Origin: Granulicella sp. L60
GTDB taxonomy: Bacteria > Acidobacteriota > Terriglobia > Terriglobales > Acidobacteriaceae
Length of the DNA stretch: 40,095 nt
Reading direction: 5' to 3'
Assembly: GCF_009765825.1 (NCBI RefSeq)
Contig: NZ_LMUR01000010.1
Span: 676,288-716,382, forward strand
The position numbers and the translations under genes were made by a program. Below, in pieces: positions 32,584 through 40,095 of this stretch. The notes beneath the pieces were generated by a model, which worked only from the letters and a program-made list of their open reading frames with translations, did no database searches and was not told the origin of the DNA. The first letter of the stretch is position 1. Each line of letters begins with the position of its first letter.

Positions 32584-33362
32584 AGCGGTGGGGTAAAGCG
32601 TCCGTCGATTGCAGTCCAGCCGCCATCGACGATGGTAAGGGTTCCGGTGACAAACGAACCTGCGTCGGAGGCGAGGTAGACAACTGCGCCGGCCATCTCG
32701 TGCGGTTTGGCCCATCGGCCTAATGCGCTCTTCTGTGCATAGGCGTTGTACCAATCTTTGTTTGCAGCGATCGGCGCGGTGAGTGGCGTATCGACGACGC
32801 CGGGCCCAATGGCGTTGACCCGGACACCGCTGGAAGCGAGTTCAGCTGCAAGGGTCCGGCACATCTGCAGAACGCCGGCTTTAGTTGCGGCGTAGACGCC
32901 CTGGCCTGGCTCTACCGTGATGGCGCGAATGCTGGCGAAGGCGATGATGCTCCCCTTGCCGCGCTTCTTCATATTGCGTCCCACCGCGGTGATGAGGCGG
33001 AAGGTGCCTTTCAGGTTGAGAGTGACGACGCGGTCAAACTCTTCTTCGGTCATGTCGAGGAGCTGTTTGCGCACATTGATGGCGGGGGTGCTGACCAGGA
33101 CATCAAGGTCCGGCAAGGATGCGATGGCGTTGATGACTCCCTCTCGATCGCGCATGTCGAAGGCAAGAGCTTCGGCTTGGCCGCCAGCTGCCTTGATCTC
33201 ATCGGCTACCTTCTGGGCCGCTTCCATGTTGAGGTCTCCGCAGAGAACATGGGCGCCGTGCGCTGCTAGTCCATGCGCGGCGGCCTCGCCGATTCCGCTG
33301 CCTGCGCCCACGACGAGCGCCTGTCTTCCGGTTAGATCAAAAAGCTTTCTGTAATCAAACAA
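32580..33362 (-). CDS. Short-chain dehydrogenase/reductase (SDR)
   Basis: 260 residues, classical SDR length. It starts at TTG (33362) with GGGGAG six bases upstream and no in-frame ATG nearby, so the rare start is well supported. NAD(P)-binding ALVVGAGSGIGEAAAHGLAA, Asp in LCGDLN suggesting NAD preference, active-site Ser in SIIAFASIRA, YAATK catalytic Tyr/Lys, and VNAIGPGVVDTPL. The usual NNAG motif after strand 4 is replaced by STPAIN. It is divergent from the second TonB-dependent receptor, whose M20 hydrolase, symporter and aldehyde dehydrogenase neighbours suggest one catabolic cluster (inference). Probably oxidises a hydroxyl group of the imported compound. Confidence 0.9.
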   Translation of the reverse strand: MFDYRKLFDLTGRQALVVGAGSGIGEAAAHGLAAHGAHVLCGDLNMEAAQKVADEIKAAGGQAEALAFDMRDREGVINAIASLPDLDVLVSTPAINVRKQLLDMTEEEFDRVVTLNLKGTFRLITAVGRNMKKRGKGSIIAFASIRAITVEPGQGVYAATKAGVLQMCRTLAAELASSGVRVNAIGPGVVDTPLTAPIAANKDWYNAYAQKSALGRWAKPHEMAGAVVYLASDAGSFVTGTLTIVDGGWTAIDGRFTPPL

Positions 33363-33774
33363 TGTTCACTCCCCTTTAGGACTAACTTCACCTTGTTTTT
33401 GCGAGACGACGAAGACTCAGGACGAAGCTGCGAAGAGCTTCGAGCCCGACAGTGATTGACTCTAACTCTTATTTTCGGATTTGCCTACGCGGTGTACCAG
33501 TTTGGATTGCAATCAGTGGCGGGTACGACTTCCATCTGTTTCCGAGATTGAGCGGACTGGTATTCAGATTGTTGACAGCTTGTTACAGCACGATGTATCT
33601 TGACTCTAAACCAAAACCCAGTAACTTCTTTGGGGCCTCAAAGTCCCGTCGTATCAGGCGTTAGCCACCTTTTTCAGAGCAGATGGCGCACACTTGTACC
33701 CGGGAGCGATCCTGAATTCATGCAGTCCGTTACCTCTTGTCGACGGCGTTAAATTCATATTCTGGAGAGTCCTG
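33363..33774. other. Intergenic regulatory region between divergent SDR and receptor genes
   Basis: No gene. It holds a plausible sigma-70-type promoter for the receptor (annotated separately), a small inverted repeat around cgaagct-gcgaag-agcttcg near 33423, and about 170 bp of 5' leader before the receptor ATG. A divergent control region for both flanking genes is likely. Confidence 0.45.
33572..33601 (+). promoter_or_regulatory. Candidate promoter for the second TonB-dependent receptor
   Basis: TTGACA at 33572-33577 (perfect -35 consensus), 18-bp spacer, TATCTT at 33596-33601. Position, 170 bp before the receptor start, fits a transcript with a long leader. Predicted by eye from E. coli-like consensus; acidobacterial promoters may differ. 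Confidence 0.4.
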
Positions 33775-36700
33775 ATGCGATCAAAGTTCCTGCTTGCTGC
33801 GTTTCTCATCCCATTTTTGACGCTTAATTTTGGTGTTTCGGCCTGGGCACAGTACACGACCGGGACCATAGCAGGCACCGTCACGGATCCGACCGGCGCA
33901 TCCATCTCCGGTGTGACCCTTGTGCTGACAAGTCAAAGTACAAACGAATCGCGCACGTATACGACAGGCCGGGCGGGAGATTATGTATTTCCGGCGCTGG
34001 CTCCCGGAAGCTATGTGCTGACGCTGAACGCGCCTGGGTTCAATGAGACCAAGGCCCTAGTGAGTGCCACCACAAGCGCAACAGTTACGCAGAACTTTTC
34101 GCTGAAGCCTGGCTCAGCCTCTACCATTGTGCAGGTCGATGCGACCGCATCCGTGCTGAACACCAGCGGATCGGAATTGTCGACGACGCGTACGCCCCAG
34201 GAACTGGCTTATCTTCCGAGCTTCAGCCGCAGCCCGACGAACCTTGTGACGCTCGAGCCCGGTGTAACTCCGATGTATCTCCCCGATGGCAATGGCGCAT
34301 TGGTCGCCGTCAGCGGGGCGCAGACCGGTCTGATCTCGGCCTTTGGAAGCCGTGCCCGCGCAACCGCGGCTTCGCTGGACTATACCGATGTCAACGACTG
34401 GGAGTTTGGGGGCTTCGCGCTGGGCACGTCTCCGACGCTGGATATGATCTCCGAGACGAAGGTGATTACTGGAGTGTTTCCGGCAGAGTACGGCGTTGAG
34501 TCGTCAAACATTGTTCTGGTGACGAAGTCTGGAAGCAATCATCTGCATGGCTCGGCGTACGACTACATTCAGAATAACGAGTTCAACGCTCGGGATTATT
34601 TCGATACCACTGGCAAGCCTTCGGTGCTGAAGCAGAATATCTACGGATTTACTTTGGGTGGTCCGGTCTGGCGCGACCACACCTTTCTCTTCGGTGGACT
34701 TCAGAAGGTGAGCACGCGCGGCGCTGGATCTACCTTTGTCTTCCCGGTTCCCACGGCGGCTGCGCTGGCAGGTGCTACCGATCCTCTCGCACTGCAACTC
34801 TTTCAGGCTAACGTCCCTCTACCTCCAAACGCTCCGGCTGGAGCATTGAGCGCACCGACGACAGAGACGATGGCGTCCCCGAACGACAGCTATCTCTATC
34901 TCATTCGCGGGGACCATCGCTTCTCTGAGGCACACTCGATTGCGGTTCGCTACTTGTTCAGCAAAGGCACGGCGGTGCTGCCCTATGCCGGTACTATCAA
35001 TTTTCTGCCTGGCTTCGGAGTGAACTTTGATACCGGCGCACACAGCGTGAACATTACAGATACCTATCTTCTCGGAAGCAACAAGGTCAATGAACTCCGA
35101 GTTGCGTATGGCCGCTCGAATGGTCAGTTCGATCCGCAGGATACCAGCGGGATTCCACGCATCAACTTCGCGGATCAGAACTACAGCTTCGGCGAGGCGC
35201 AGTACTTTCCGCAGGGCCGCCTCTTCAACGTCTATCAGATCAACGACACGTTCAGCTGGGTGAAGGGGAGGCATTCGCTGAAGTTCGGCGCGGATGTGCG
35301 TTACATCCAGGACAACTCCAGCAGCACGACAAGCGGGGGTATTCGAGGCACATTTACCTTCGCTCCTTCGACCGATGCAAATGGCGTGGCGCATACCTCT
35401 TTGCAGAATTTTCTCTCGGGTACACCGGCGAGCTGGTCTCGAGTCTTCGGAGCGACCTACGAGGGTTACAGGATGTGGGTGCCAGGATTCTTCGCGCAGG
35501 ATGAGTGGAAGATTCAACCGACGCTTACTCTGAACTACGGAATTCGTTATGAGGTGCAGGGAGCGTTGAATGAAGTTCACGGATTGATCTCGGAGCTGGA
35601 TCCGAATCTGCAAGGCGTGAATGTTGGAGCGGCAGGTTCTGGGCCACTGGGTGCATTTCGCAGCGGCAATCCAGGAATCGCAGGGAACTACAAAAACTTC
35701 TCACCGCGCGTTGGATTCTCGTGGAATCCGAGTGGCTCGAAGACGACAGTACGCGGCGGATACGGCGTTTATTTCGACACGTTGAACTTTGCTTTACTTG
35801 CGAACACCCGGTTTGGCCCTCCTCTGAACTACACTGTGTCACTCTCGGGCGGCAATAACTTCGCGAATGGCAATACCTTTGACAACTTGGTCAACGGCGC
35901 TGCACCAATCGAGACCAGCACAGCGGCACAGATAGGATCGTTTGGCTCGTTGGCGAACTTTGGCAGCATCACCTCGGTGGCGAGGAATCTGCCTAATCCC
36001 TATACGCAAAACTATTCCCTCGGAGTTGTGTATCTCCTGGGGTCTCGGACAGCTTTGAGCGCGGACTATCTGGGTAGCGTGAGTAGAAAGTTGACCGACC
36101 TTGCACCGATCAATTCGGTGGCTGTCCAGCCCACAGCGCCGACAACGCTGGCGCAGGAACAGGCCTGCATCGGGACGACCGCTGCTCCTGGTCCATGCAC
36201 TGTCACAGCAAACGGCGAGTATGGAGCGCATAACAATCGCATCGATCCTAGATTCGATCAGGTTGACCTGCTCGCAGCACATGGATCATCGAACTATAAC
36301 GCGGTGGCTGTGCAGATCAAGCAGGCGACGACCTACGGGCTGGAAGGGCAGTTGTCCTATACCTATTCGAAGTCACTTGATGATGATTCCGATTACAACC
36401 TGGCGCAGATCAGCAATGAAGAGAGCTATCCTCAGAGTCAGGCTCCAAACGCGCACAATCTTGAGTATGGTCCGTCGGACTTCGACATTACGCATCGAAT
36501 CACTTTATCCACTGTCTGGGCAGTTCCATATGCCAAAAACCAGCAGGGACTCGTCGGCCACCTGCTGGGAGGATGGGTCTTCAGCACGCTCGATCTGTGG
36601 CAGACCGGAGCGCCCGCCACCATCTTCTCCGGAGCGCGACTTGGATTTGCCGATACGAATCTCGATGGCAACCTGATCCAGACGACCGGCATGGATAACA

Positions 36701-37113
36701 CGCGTGCGAGCATCAATCCTGGAGGCGTCGGTTTCCGTTTTGGGCATCCTTCCACCATTCCAACGGCTGCCACACGAGGCATCGGTGGAACCGCCAATAC
36801 CAGCAACTTCAAATATGTGCAGCCTCTTATCGGAAACATTGGAACACTCGGGCGCAACACATTTCGCATGAACAGTCTTCCTACGGTCGATTGGTCACTC
36901 TCTAAGAACACTCGTATCTTTGGAGATGGCTTTCTGGGTTCGGGACCGTGGAATCTTGAGATACGAGCGGACGCATTCAACATATTCAACATTCCGTTCC
37001 TTACGGCAGCAGGAAATGGAACGTGGAACAATCTGGCGAATCCGTCGTTCGGGCAGTACAACACAGCGGGCAGCACGCGAAAGATACAGCTATCGGCAAA
37101 GATCAACTTCTAA
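33775..37113 (+). CDS. TonB-dependent receptor, Oar-like, intact
   Basis: 1112 residues from the ATG at 33775 (GGAGAG upstream); the frame opens earlier at 33694 but the signal peptide MRSKFLLAAFLIPFLTLNFG plus VSAWAQ defines the start. Next comes a carboxypeptidase-regulatory-like domain (TIAGTVTDPTGASISGVTLV; TGRAGDYVFPALAPGSYVLT), a plug-like region (VITGVFPAEYGVESSNIVLV), then a large beta-barrel with recurrent outer-membrane strands (FFAQDEWKIQPTLTLNYGIR; NFSPRVGFSWNPSGSKTTVR), ending IQLSAKINF. Energised by TonB it would import a bulky nutrient. It is followed by an M20 hydrolase, a Na+ symporter and an aldehyde dehydrogenase, so it is probably the outer-membrane step of that pathway. 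Confidence 0.92.
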   Translation: MRSKFLLAAFLIPFLTLNFGVSAWAQYTTGTIAGTVTDPTGASISGVTLVLTSQSTNESRTYTTGRAGDYVFPALAPGSYVLTLNAPGFNETKALVSATTSATVTQNFSLKPGSASTIVQVDATASVLNTSGSELSTTRTPQELAYLPSFSRSPTNLVTLEPGVTPMYLPDGNGALVAVSGAQTGLISAFGSRARATAASLDYTDVNDWEFGGFALGTSPTLDMISETKVITGVFPAEYGVESSNIVLVTKSGSNHLHGSAYDYIQNNEFNARDYFDTTGKPSVLKQNIYGFTLGGPVWRDHTFLFGGLQKVSTRGAGSTFVFPVPTAAALAGATDPLALQLFQANVPLPPNAPAGALSAPTTETMASPNDSYLYLIRGDHRFSEAHSIAVRYLFSKGTAVLPYAGTINFLPGFGVNFDTGAHSVNITDTYLLGSNKVNELRVAYGRSNGQFDPQDTSGIPRINFADQNYSFGEAQYFPQGRLFNVYQINDTFSWVKGRHSLKFGADVRYIQDNSSSTTSGGIRGTFTFAPSTDANGVAHTSLQNFLSGTPASWSRVFGATYEGYRMWVPGFFAQDEWKIQPTLTLNYGIRYEVQGALNEVHGLISELDPNLQGVNVGAAGSGPLGAFRSGNPGIAGNYKNFSPRVGFSWNPSGSKTTVRGGYGVYFDTLNFALLANTRFGPPLNYTVSLSGGNNFANGNTFDNLVNGAAPIETSTAAQIGSFGSLANFGSITSVARNLPNPYTQNYSLGVVYLLGSRTALSADYLGSVSRKLTDLAPINSVAVQPTAPTTLAQEQACIGTTAAPGPCTVTANGEYGAHNNRIDPRFDQVDLLAAHGSSNYNAVAVQIKQATTYGLEGQLSYTYSKSLDDDSDYNLAQISNEESYPQSQAPNAHNLEYGPSDFDITHRITLSTVWAVPYAKNQQGLVGHLLGGWVFSTLDLWQTGAPATIFSGARLGFADTNLDGNLIQTTGMDNTRASINPGGVGFRFGHPSTIPTAATRGIGGTANTSNFKYVQPLIGNIGTLGRNTFRMNSLPTVDWSLSKNTRIFGDGFLGSGPWNLEIRADAFNIFNIPFLTAAGNGTWNNLANPSFGQYNTAGSTRKIQLSAKINF

Positions 37114-37197
37114 CCTGCAGCTCTCGTATTCATCTCACCCGGCCTCTGTAAAGAAGTCGGATTGAGCCTTTAAACGATGTCCAGCCATGGAGCATGC

Positions 37198-38487
37198 ATG
37201 ACGAATCAAAGCCTATCCCTTAATATTCAGGAGTCCGTTGTTCGGCAGGTCGAAGAGATTGGGGATGAGATGATTTCCTTTTTGCAGGATCTGACCCGCA
37301 TCCCAACCATCAATCCGCCCGGGCAGAATTATATTGACGGAGCACGATGTATCGGCAATAAGCTGGAGGAGTTTGGGTACGAGACCCATTACATTACGGC
37401 AGAGGGCTGCGCAGAGCATACGGAGCGTAATCCGCGTGTTAATGTGCTGGGCAGGAGAGAAGGCACACAACCTCGTCCGTCTCTGCACTTCAATGGACAC
37501 TTCGACGTGGTACCTGTAGGCGATGGATGGACAGTGGATCCGTTCGGCGCAGAGATTCGCGATGGCAAATTATACGGACGAGGAACTTCGGATCAGAAGG
37601 CCGGGATCGCGGCGTCCATCTTTGCCGTGGAGGCCATCCGACGCGCCGGCATACGGCTGCGAGGGACGGTAGAGCAGAGCGGTAGCGTCGATGAAGAGAG
37701 TGGCGGCTTTGCGGGGGTCGCTTACATGGCCAAGCAAGGCTGGATAGGCAAAGACAAGACAGACTTTGTCATCATCACAGAGCCTACCGACGTTAATCGT
37801 GTCTGCCTGGGCCATCGCGGAGTGTACTGGTTCAAAGTCACCACGCACGGACGGATTGCGCATGGCAGCATGCCTCACCTCGGCATCAGCGCGGTCGATC
37901 AGCTTGTCGATTTTCTGCATGATGTTACTTATCAGCTCAAGCCTTCGCTCGCGACTCGCAAGACCGCCGTGCCGGTAGAGCCGCCCGGTTCGCGCTTCGC
38001 GAGTATTAATGTGAACTCTATCTTTGGGGGGCAAGCGGAGGAAGGAACCCAGACTCCATGCGTTGTTGATCGATCCGGAGCGATCTTTGACCGCCGCTTT
38101 CTTGCCGAGGAGGATTTTGAGCAAGTTCGTGCTGAAGTAAAAAAACTTCTTGAGGACCTTAGCGCGAAGAATCCTGAGTTCAAGTACAAACTTGAAGACC
38201 TGATGATTGTTCATCCCGTCCAAACTAATCCGAAGTGTGAACTGGTTTCTTCGATTTCAGAGAGTGCAGAGATCATCTTTGGCAGAAGACCTATGCTTAC
38301 GGCGAGTCCGGGTACTTATGACCAAAAGCATGTTGTTCGGTTGGGAAGCGTGGAACAATGTATCGCATATGGGCCTGGCATCCTGAATCAGGCTCACCTG
38401 CCCGATGAGCATGTTCTGGTCGCTGACGTCATCACCTCGGCGAAGGTGATGGCTCTTACCGCAATGAAGCTTCTTGGAACGGAGTAG
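37198..38487 (+). CDS. M20 family metallohydrolase (ArgE/DapE-like deacylase)
   Basis: 429 residues from the ATG at 37198. Di-zinc amidohydrolase fold with all ligand motifs: HFNGHFDVVPVGDGWTVDPF (His and following Asp), GKLYGRGTSDQKAGIAASIF (bridging Asp), SVDEESGGFAG (catalytic Glu and ligand Glu), ITEPTD (Asp/Glu ligand), and a final His in NQAHLPDEHVLVAD. The dimerisation domain lies between HRGVYWFKVTTHGRIAHGSM and the Asp-rich C-terminus. No signal peptide, so cytoplasmic. Such enzymes remove acyl groups from N-acyl amino acids or split dipeptides. It is 9 bp upstream of the symporter gene and forms an operon with it; the likely job is trimming an imported N-acylated compound. Confidence 0.88.
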   Translation: MTNQSLSLNIQESVVRQVEEIGDEMISFLQDLTRIPTINPPGQNYIDGARCIGNKLEEFGYETHYITAEGCAEHTERNPRVNVLGRREGTQPRPSLHFNGHFDVVPVGDGWTVDPFGAEIRDGKLYGRGTSDQKAGIAASIFAVEAIRRAGIRLRGTVEQSGSVDEESGGFAGVAYMAKQGWIGKDKTDFVIITEPTDVNRVCLGHRGVYWFKVTTHGRIAHGSMPHLGISAVDQLVDFLHDVTYQLKPSLATRKTAVPVEPPGSRFASINVNSIFGGQAEEGTQTPCVVDRSGAIFDRRFLAEEDFEQVRAEVKKLLEDLSAKNPEFKYKLEDLMIVHPVQTNPKCELVSSISESAEIIFGRRPMLTASPGTYDQKHVVRLGSVEQCIAYGPGILNQAHLPDEHVLVADVITSAKVMALTAMKLLGTE

Positions 38488-38496
38488 GACGACTGC

Positions 38497-39930
38497 ATGA
38501 ATGCTTACGTCGCAGCACTGGTCATCTATTCCGTACTCCTGATGGCGCTCGGCATCTTTGTCAGCCGTAGGGTTAAGACATCCTCTGACTTTTTGGTGGC
38601 AGGCCGCAGTCTTGGGCCGGGTATGCTCTTCGCGACGTTTCTTGCGGCAAATATTGGAGCGGGGTCCACTGTCAGTGCTACAGGATTGGGATTTCGCTTT
38701 GGATTATCTGCATGGTGGTGGGTCGGTTCTGCGAGCATCGGCGGCTTCATTCTGTCCCGCACTCTGGGCCCAAAGCTCTGGACTCTTGCCAAACAGCATA
38801 ACTTCAGCACCATGGGCGACTTCCTCGAATTTCGCTACAATAAGGTGGTTCGAGCGGTGATTGCCGTTCTGTTGTGGGTCGGAACCCTTACACTTTTAGC
38901 CGCGCAGCTTATTGCGATCTCGAGCATTCTGAATGTATCGGTTGGAACTCCGAAGTGGGTCGGCTGCCTTGCAGGCGGAGTCGTAGCTATCGTCTACTGT
39001 GCCGCGGGGGGACTGATCGCGTCTGCCTTCGTCAATGTATTTGAGTTAGTCGTGACTATGTCCGGACTGCTTCTCGCGGTTCCGTTTGCGGTGCATCATC
39101 TCGGAGGCTGGAGCCAGATATCGACGGCCGTCGCAGCGCAGCCGGGCAAAGCATGGATGTTGAGCATGACTGGTGTAGGGATCAAACAGGTTCTTTCTTA
39201 CGTCATACTTCTTGCTCCGTCCTTCATGATCTCTCCCGGCCTGGTGCAGAAGCTGTACGGTGCGAAAGACGTGAAGACGGTAAAGCTCGGTGTCGGGCTC
39301 AACGCTCTCGCCCAGGCGTTATTCGCTTTTGTCCCTGCGATATTGGGGTTATGTGTGTTCGTCGCGTACCCGCATCTCGCTTCGCCCGAGTTGGCGCTTC
39401 CTCTTGCGATGAAGGAGCTTCTTCCGAAGTGGTTGGGGATGTGGGCGATGGCATCCATCTTTTCCGCTGAGTTGAGTGCTACGGGCGCTATCCTTTTTAT
39501 GCTGTCTACTTCGCTCGCGGTCGATCTGTACAAGACATTTCTAAACCCAAGCATTTCGGAGCATCGGCTCTTGACTGCGAATCGTCTGGCTTCCATCCTG
39601 GCGGGAGTGGCTGGCATCTTTCTCGCAATCCAGCTTCCTACTATTCTTTCGGCGATCCAGATCTTCTATGGTCTGCTCTCGGTCTCACTGTTCGTGCCGG
39701 TTGTTGTCGGCCTTTATTCGAGACGCGTACTATCGCAGGCGGCACTCGTCAGCATCTTTGCAGCTGTCGCTACTACGCTGGTTGCAAAGCCGCTTACAGG
39801 GAATAGGGGGTGGTGGCTGTTATCTCCGGAGGCGATGGGTATTCTAGCTGCGGCGCTGGTAATGCTGGGCTTCCGCGTACTGCGTCCTGCGAAGTGGAGC
39901 GAACCAAGTTCTGTAAAAGTTATTGGTTAG
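38497..39930 (+). CDS. Sodium:solute symporter (SSS family)
   Basis: 477 residues with about 13 transmembrane helices. Family landmarks: SRRVKTSSDFLVAGRSLGPG at the first loop, MLFATFLAANIGAGSTVSAT in the Na+-site helix, GPKLWTLAKQHNFSTMGDFL-EFRYNKVVR, VYCAAGGLIASAFVNVFELV, SFMISPGLVQKLYGAKD, and SAELSATGAILFMLSTSLAV. Imports a small organic solute with Na+ across the inner membrane. SD AGGA precedes the ATG. Its position after an M20 hydrolase and before an aldehyde dehydrogenase suggests the solute is an amino-acid-like or N-acyl compound rather than a sugar (inference). Confidence 0.92.
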   Translation: MNAYVAALVIYSVLLMALGIFVSRRVKTSSDFLVAGRSLGPGMLFATFLAANIGAGSTVSATGLGFRFGLSAWWWVGSASIGGFILSRTLGPKLWTLAKQHNFSTMGDFLEFRYNKVVRAVIAVLLWVGTLTLLAAQLIAISSILNVSVGTPKWVGCLAGGVVAIVYCAAGGLIASAFVNVFELVVTMSGLLLAVPFAVHHLGGWSQISTAVAAQPGKAWMLSMTGVGIKQVLSYVILLAPSFMISPGLVQKLYGAKDVKTVKLGVGLNALAQALFAFVPAILGLCVFVAYPHLASPELALPLAMKELLPKWLGMWAMASIFSAELSATGAILFMLSTSLAVDLYKTFLNPSISEHRLLTANRLASILAGVAGIFLAIQLPTILSAIQIFYGLLSVSLFVPVVVGLYSRRVLSQAALVSIFAAVATTLVAKPLTGNRGWWLLSPEAMGILAAALVMLGFRVLRPAKWSEPSSVKVIG

Positions 39931-40003
39931 CAGATGAAATATCTATTTCAATCGGCGGTATGCTTAAGCACAACGTATTTCCTAATCCGCAATCGAGGTT
40001 ACT

Positions 40004-40095
40004 ATGTCCACCACCGTCATCTCTGAACCGAACACTGCACCAGCCGCAGCTCTACGCACGATTCAACACTGGATTGGCGGGGCGGCGTTCGCCGG
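40004..40095 (+). CDS. Aldehyde dehydrogenase, methylmalonate-semialdehyde type (N-terminus only)
   Basis: Thirty codons before the window ends: STTVISEPNTAPAAALRTIQ then HWIGGAAFAG. The xxxIxHWIGGxxFAGTSGR start is typical of CoA-acylating (methyl)malonate-semialdehyde dehydrogenases (MmsA). GAGG lies about seven bases upstream of the ATG. It is 73 bp after the symporter and probably in the same transcript. With so little sequence the subfamily is tentative. Confidence 0.6.
   Translation, partial: MSTTVISEPNTAPAAALRTIQHWIGGAAFA

Overview
The window looks like chromosomal DNA of an acidobacterium, probably family Acidobacteriaceae (Terriglobus/Granulicella/Edaphobacter type). The main reasons are two very long Oar-like TonB-dependent receptors with an N-terminal carboxypeptidase-regulatory-like domain, a membrane-anchored ToxR/CadC-style regulator, a winged-helix/TPR regulator, and a secreted NHL-repeat plus choice-of-anchor-D protein. 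This is a judgement from protein style, not a phylogenetic result.

Layout. (1) 1-2265: an HtrA-type protease gene running into a group II intron reverse-transcriptase remnant at the window edge, then a decayed tyrosine recombinase lying against the 3' end of a tRNA-Cys (an attachment-site scar). (2) 2375-8492: a membrane-bound regulator divergent from a TonB-dependent receptor (carrying a one-base frameshift) and a secreted glycerophosphodiester phosphodiesterase. (3) 8493-11286: a gene graveyard (GH42 beta-galactosidase tail, RND adaptor tail, truncated-globin stub) with an intact orphan KH-domain RNA-binding gene. (4) 11287-17040: a tight, intact five-gene operon for a periplasmic molybdenum aldehyde oxidoreductase (paoABC type) with its XdhC-type chaperone and a MocA cytidylyltransferase. 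(5) 17208-18611: an oxidoreductase stub fused to a membrane-protein tail, a NIPSNAP protein and a TolC-like remnant. (6) 18612-27870: an envelope locus (multi-pass membrane protein, single-TM peptide, secreted protein, outer-membrane barrel, a 1172-residue NHL/anchor-D surface protein, a small CPTC protein), divergent from a 790-residue winged-helix/TPR regulator that is followed by a decayed copy of its own C-terminus. (7) 28535-29553: two direct repeats of about 156 bp, each ending in the 3' part of a tRNA-Ala(CGC), enclosing a truncated, frameshifted integrase. (8) 29699-40095: an alpha/beta hydrolase, leuB, a small ORF with a terminator, an ACT-domain protein, an SDR, a second TonB-dependent receptor, an M20 hydrolase, a sodium:solute symporter and the start of an aldehyde dehydrogenase.

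How it fits together. Two tRNA-derived attachment scars, each paired with a tyrosine-recombinase remnant pointing at it, bracket an accessory segment rich in broken genes, so much of 1-29.6 kb looks like an accreted and eroding island that still holds intact cargo (the Mo-enzyme operon and the envelope locus). The right-hand 10 kb is orderly and reads as amino-acid biosynthesis followed by a nutrient uptake/catabolic cluster. Nothing resembles CRISPR, a phage structural module, or a known defence system. The best candidate for an undescribed system is the envelope locus with its divergent regulator.
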